Below are positions 43,686-46,973 of a stretch of DNA of 46,973 nucleotides, one piece after another. This DNA comes from Alphaproteobacteria bacterium (lineage in GTDB: Bacteria; Pseudomonadota; Alphaproteobacteria; Micavibrionales; Micavibrionaceae). The stretch lies in assembly GCA_021776075.1 (NCBI GenBank), contig JAJFGQ010000072.1:1-46973 (forward strand), in the 5' to 3' direction. The first letter of the stretch is position 1; each line of letters starts with the position of its first letter. The notes under the pieces are model-generated. The model saw nothing but the letters and a program-made list of their open reading frames with translations. It did not search any database and had not been told where the DNA came from. A program made the translations under genes and the position numbers.

Positions 43686-44323
43686 AAGTTCCCCTTAATC
43701 GGAGAAAATGATCGGCGGTGATAGTCGGTAATGCCGTGTTCTTTGATGCCGGCCAGATGCTGCGCCGTGCCGTATCCGGCATTATGATCCCAGCCATAGA
43801 CAGGGTGGTCATTATGCAGGCGGGCCATGATCCTGTCCCGTGTGACTTTTGCCAGGATAGACGCAGAGGCAATGGACAGTGACCTGTTGTCGCCCTTTAC
43901 AAGGGCTTCGGCATGAGGCAGCGGCAAGTCAGGTATAAATTTGCCGTCAACAAGCGCCGCATCGGGTTTGATCTCAAAATCGTTCAGCATACTATGACAG
44001 GCGCGCCGCATGGCTAGTAAGGTCGCATGATGGATATTGAGCGTATCAATTTCTTCCGGTGAGGCCATACCAATGCCAAAACAGGTATGCTCACGGATTT
44101 GGAGAAAGAGCACTTCCCGTTTCCGGGCGCTCAGCTTTTTGCTATCTCGCACTTCGGCCAAGAAACGACGGCGCTGCATTTTTTTTGGAATGTGAACGCA
44201 CGCAGCTAAGACAGGACCCGCCAAAGGGCCTCGTCCCACTTCATCAATGCCGCATACCGGACCGTTATATTTTTTTTCAAAGGTGAAATCCGGCTGCGAC
44301 TTATGTGCCAAACTCCCAGACAT
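43682..44323 (-). CDS. rnhB: Ribonuclease HII
   Basis: Removes ribonucleotides from DNA and RNA in RNA-DNA hybrids. 213 residues; catalytic acids in CGIDEVGRGPLAGPVLAACV, DAALVDGKFIP and the conserved SLSIASASILAKVTRDRIM segment, with YGWDHNAGYGTAQHL later. The length is normal. A polar N-terminal extension of about 25 residues precedes the domain. In many Alphaproteobacteria rnhB lies beside ccrM; here about 2 kb of small genes are inserted between them. Confidence 0.96.
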   Translation of the reverse strand: MSGSLAHKSQPDFTFEKKYNGPVCGIDEVGRGPLAGPVLAACVHIPKKMQRRRFLAEVRDSKKLSARKREVLFLQIREHTCFGIGMASPEEIDTLNIHHATLLAMRRACHSMLNDFEIKPDAALVDGKFIPDLPLPHAEALVKGDNRSLSIASASILAKVTRDRIMARLHNDHPVYGWDHNAGYGTAQHLAGIKEHGITDYHRRSFSPIKGNF

Positions 44324-44423
44324 GAGATATTCCCCAGACGTAACACTTCCAGTGTGCCTGAGTCGTCAAAGGATGGGAAGGGGGATGTTTATAACAAAGC
44401 CTCCAATTATTGGGACAGCATCG

Positions 44424-45017
44424 CTATCTAATCTGATCCAGTTCTTCAACAAAGCGTTCGACCTCGTATTGAAGGCGGGCGATGTAGTCTTCATCCCGAT
44501 AGGCGCGGTAGATCACAATGCGTTCACCGTCCGGCATTTCCGGGGCGAAGCTCGCAAAATCCCACCATTCCCGGCCACTGACCCATAAGTTACCCTGTAC
44601 CTGCGGCATATATTGCGACGGAATATAACCGCTCTGTAAATATTTGGTATGAGTGCTGATCAGCGGGCATTTGATTTCCAGTCCGCCATCATGATTAATC
44701 AGTCCGTCCGGTGATGCGCCAACCCGCCGTTTTTCATCGAGGAAGGTGATTCCCACTTCTTTAACGTCATGGCCCGTCTCAATTTCATAGGCCTTGCGGG
44801 CATGGGGTTCCAGATCGGTGCCCCGGCGCATGGCGTCGCTCCAGTAGCTTTCTGTTGGTTGTCCGGTTCTGATTTCTTCTGCCAGCCTCATCATATAGGC
44901 TTTGCGTGTTTTGCCCCCGCCTTTGGTTAAAACCAGTTTGAAGTTAGAGGCTGTCACCACGCCGCATCGGGCCTGCTGCCATTCTGTTGTTCCCTGTTCA
45001 TGGGTGCTTGTTATCAT
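44424..45017 (-). CDS. YqaJ-type (lambda exonuclease-like) recombinase nuclease
   Basis: A 197-residue protein of the YqaJ/lambda exonuclease family in the PD-(D/E)xK superfamily. The N-terminus EWQQARCGVVTASNF is typical, and the active-site residues are D104 in VGASPDGLI, E114 and K116 in GLEIKCP; a glutamine-containing helix YMPQVQGNLWVSG follows. Such enzymes digest one DNA strand for annealing recombination and usually sit in phages next to a RecT/Bet annealase. No such partner, integrase or phage gene is nearby; it is 6 bp after pepN and probably co-transcribed with it. The Shine-Dalgarno is weak. Confidence 0.88.
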   Translation of the reverse strand: MITSTHEQGTTEWQQARCGVVTASNFKLVLTKGGGKTRKAYMMRLAEEIRTGQPTESYWSDAMRRGTDLEPHARKAYEIETGHDVKEVGITFLDEKRRVGASPDGLINHDGGLEIKCPLISTHTKYLQSGYIPSQYMPQVQGNLWVSGREWWDFASFAPEMPDGERIVIYRAYRDEDYIARLQYEVERFVEELDQIR

Positions 45018-45023
45018 GTTGTT

Positions 45024-46973
45024 TCAGGTCCCCAGAGTCTTGCTGACAATTTCAAAGACATCCGGGGAGAGGTCGGGCAGAGCGAGGACGCGCTCGAGTG
45101 CGGCCTTCATTTTTCCCTGCCGGTCTGCTGTGTAACGTCGCCACTCCCGCATGGGGGTTAGCATACGGGCGGCAATCTGTGGATTGACCTGATTCAGCTC
45201 TATTACGGCATCGGTCAGGAAGTCATAGCCGCTGCCGCTTTCATCATGGAAGCAAACCGGGTTGTTCATGGCAAAGGCCGCATAAAGAGAGCGAACCCGG
45301 TTCGGGTTTTTCATGGTGAAATCTTCATGGCCCTTTAACGCGCGCAAATCGTGAAGCGTCTCTGTCCGTACGGCCATGGCCTGCAAGGAAAACCATTTAT
45401 TCACAACAAGGTCATAGGCTTTGAAACGGTTGTAAAAATCGGCAAAGGCTTCTGTGCGTTCATTTGTGCTCGTATCCGTCAGAACGTTCAGGGCCGCTAC
45501 ACGGTCGGTCATATTGTTGGCCTGATCATATTGTTTTTTGGCCAGCGCAATCATGGGGTCGCTGTGCGCTTTGCCCAGATAGGCAAGCAGTACATTTTGC
45601 AGGCTTCGCTGTGCGCGGGCGGCAAAGCTTGTCTCAATATGAGGGGGAGTCAGGTTATCATGGTAGAGATTTTCCAGCTTATCACGGAAAGTTTTCGTGA
45701 TGGCTTGTATCACAGCAAGTCGAACAACATAGATTTCATGAGGGTTCACGTGACGGCGTTGTTGGCCGATGATGGCGATATCCGGCAGGGACAAGGTCCG
45801 GGCGAGGAGTGCTTTGTCGGCCTTCGGCGCGGTCGCTTGATCCAGCAGCAGGCCGACACTATCCAGAAATTCAGGGTGGACCTCATAGTCCTGGCTCTTT
45901 TCCAGCGCATCAAGCATGCCATTCATCATGCGCAAGGCATAAGTTTGCCCGGCTTCCCAGCGATTAAAGCCGTCATTGTCATGCACCATCAGAAAACGCA
46001 GGTCGGCGTCTGTCAAATCCGAGGTTAGTTTTACCGGTGCTGAAAAGCCACGCAGGATAGAGGGCACAGGTTTTGAAGGAATATTTTCAAACGTAAAAGT
46101 CTGGTTTTCTTCGGTTAATTCTAAAAGCTCTGCGGCCATGTCATCCCCGTTCGGACCGACCAGCCCCATTTTTACGGGAATATGCATAGGCTTTTTATGC
46201 GGTTGACCGGGGGTCGGGGGCACATGTTGCTTTAGCTCCAGCGTATAACGGCGCGCCTCTTCATCATAAGTGCCGGAGGCCGTAAGCTCCGGTGTGCCGG
46301 CTTGCGAATACCAGAGCTTGAATTGTGAGAGGTCGATGGCGGACGCCTCTTCCATGCATTGGACAAAATCATCACAGGTCACGGCCTGTCCGTCATAGCG
46401 GTTGAAATAAAGGTCTGTGGCTTTGCGGTAAGTTTCCGGGCTCAGCAATGTGTGTTGCATGCGGATGACTTCCGCGCCCTTTTCGTAGACCGTGACGGTA
46501 TAGAAATTATTGATTTCCATGTAGTTGTCCGGGCGTACGGGGTGGGCCAACGGCCCGGCATCTTCGGCAAATTGCATCCGGCGTAGTGTCATCACATCGT
46601 CAATACGTTTGACTTCGGGTGAATTCATGGTGGCGCTAAATTCCTGATCCCGGAAGACGGTCAGGCCTTCTTTCAGGGAAAGCTGGAACCAGTCGCGGCA
46701 GGTTACACGGTTGCCGCTCCAGTTGTGGAAATATTCATGGGCAATCACGCCTTCGACGCGCTCGAAATCCGCATCTGTTGCCGTTTCAGGATGAGCCAGA
46801 ACAAGGGCCGTATTGAAGATGTTCAGCGAGGTGTTTTCCATCGCGCCCATGTTGAAATCACTGACGGCGACAATATTGAACCGGTCAAGCTGATATTCCC
46901 GTCCGTAAACATCCTCATCCCACTTCATCGCATTTTTCAGAGATTCCATGGCAAACCAGCATTGGTCCTGATC
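45024..46973 (-). CDS. pepN: Aminopeptidase N (5'-truncated by the window)
   Basis: M1-family zinc aminopeptidase. The frame runs to the last base; the eight residues before the first visible ATG (46949) read DQDQCWFA, and the following MESLKNAMKWDEDVYG matches the middle of PepN, so the gene starts outside the window and about 230-250 residues are missing. Present are the GAMEN substrate motif (FNMGAMENTSLNIF), HEYFHNWSGNRVTCRDWFQL with SLKEG (HEXXH-x18-E), the catalytic tyrosine region NNFYTVTVYEKGAEVIRM and the long helical C-terminal domain typical of the E. coli-type enzyme. Confidence 0.96.
   Translation of the reverse strand, partial: DQDQCWFAMESLKNAMKWDEDVYGREYQLDRFNIVAVSDFNMGAMENTSLNIFNTALVLAHPETATDADFERVEGVIAHEYFHNWSGNRVTCRDWFQLSLKEGLTVFRDQEFSATMNSPEVKRIDDVMTLRRMQFAEDAGPLAHPVRPDNYMEINNFYTVTVYEKGAEVIRMQHTLLSPETYRKATDLYFNRYDGQAVTCDDFVQCMEEASAIDLSQFKLWYSQAGTPELTASGTYDEEARRYTLELKQHVPPTPGQPHKKPMHIPVKMGLVGPNGDDMAAELLELTEENQTFTFENIPSKPVPSILRGFSAPVKLTSDLTDADLRFLMVHDNDGFNRWEAGQTYALRMMNGMLDALEKSQDYEVHPEFLDSVGLLLDQATAPKADKALLARTLSLPDIAIIGQQRRHVNPHEIYVVRLAVIQAITKTFRDKLENLYHDNLTPPHIETSFAARAQRSLQNVLLAYLGKAHSDPMIALAKKQYDQANNMTDRVAALNVLTDTSTNERTEAFADFYNRFKAYDLVVNKWFSLQAMAVRTETLHDLRALKGHEDFTMKNPNRVRSLYAAFAMNNPVCFHDESGSGYDFLTDAVIELNQVNPQIAARMLTPMREWRRYTADRQGKMKAALERVLALPDLSPDVFEIVSKTLGT

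Overview
The window is a stretch of about 47 kb of an alphaproteobacterial chromosome, roughly 50% GC by eye, carrying mainly housekeeping genes. The alphaproteobacterial assignment rests on several features: a CcrM-type adenine methyltransferase with the C-terminal RAMA-like domain, a separate F0 operon encoding both b and b' subunits, a small coiled-coil gene before zapA, ctpA followed by a divergent polysaccharide deacetylase and rppH, and mutY divergent from a DUF721 gene. The genus cannot be fixed from sequence alone; a Micavibrio- or Rhodospirillales-like lineage is only a guess.

Layout. 1-2.8 kb: two adjacent paralogous genes of unknown function (the first cut by the window edge) and a small orphan gene. 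2.8-4.2 kb: two intergenic palindromic repeats flanking gap. 4.2-9.2 kb: tkt, a small coiled-coil gene with zapA, rocD, a probable 6S RNA and fthC. 9.1-10.6 kb: a third member of the paralogous family. 10.7-20.4 kb: ymdB, a response regulator with a partner gene, yebC, a broken or frameshifted small membrane gene, ruvC-ruvA, ruvB, ybgC and tolQRAB (no pal follows). 20.4-22 kb: a second copy of an intergenic repeat, an ankyrin-repeat gene and a small lipoprotein.

22-28.2 kb is a minus-strand group nadD, rsfS, rlmH, envC-like, ctpA, polysaccharide deacetylase, rppH, combining NAD synthesis, ribosome silencing and methylation, and cell-wall processing. 28.2-38.6 kb is a second long minus-strand series: DUF721, efp, suhB, an OmpA-like protein, a DsbA-like protein, smc, then atpI-B-E-F'-F. 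Many genes there abut or overlap, so transcription may run from DNA maintenance genes into the F0 membrane sector. 38.6-47 kb: mutY, an exported protein of unknown function, ccrM-folB, a compact region of small unknown genes with a striking cluster of CcrM sites, rnhB, a stand-alone YqaJ-type exonuclease, and pepN running off the end.

The points most worth a second look are: (i) seven GANTC sites within 131 bp at the ccrM start; (ii) a three-member paralogous protein family of unknown function; (iii) three short loci where reading frame and start codon disagree (13667-13936, the rsfS start near 27193, and 42713-42869), one carrying an in-phase U UUU UUC slippery heptamer; and (iv) a dispersed 73-bp repeat with 67 identical positions between its copies. 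No CRISPR array, tRNA, rRNA, transposase or prophage module was seen.
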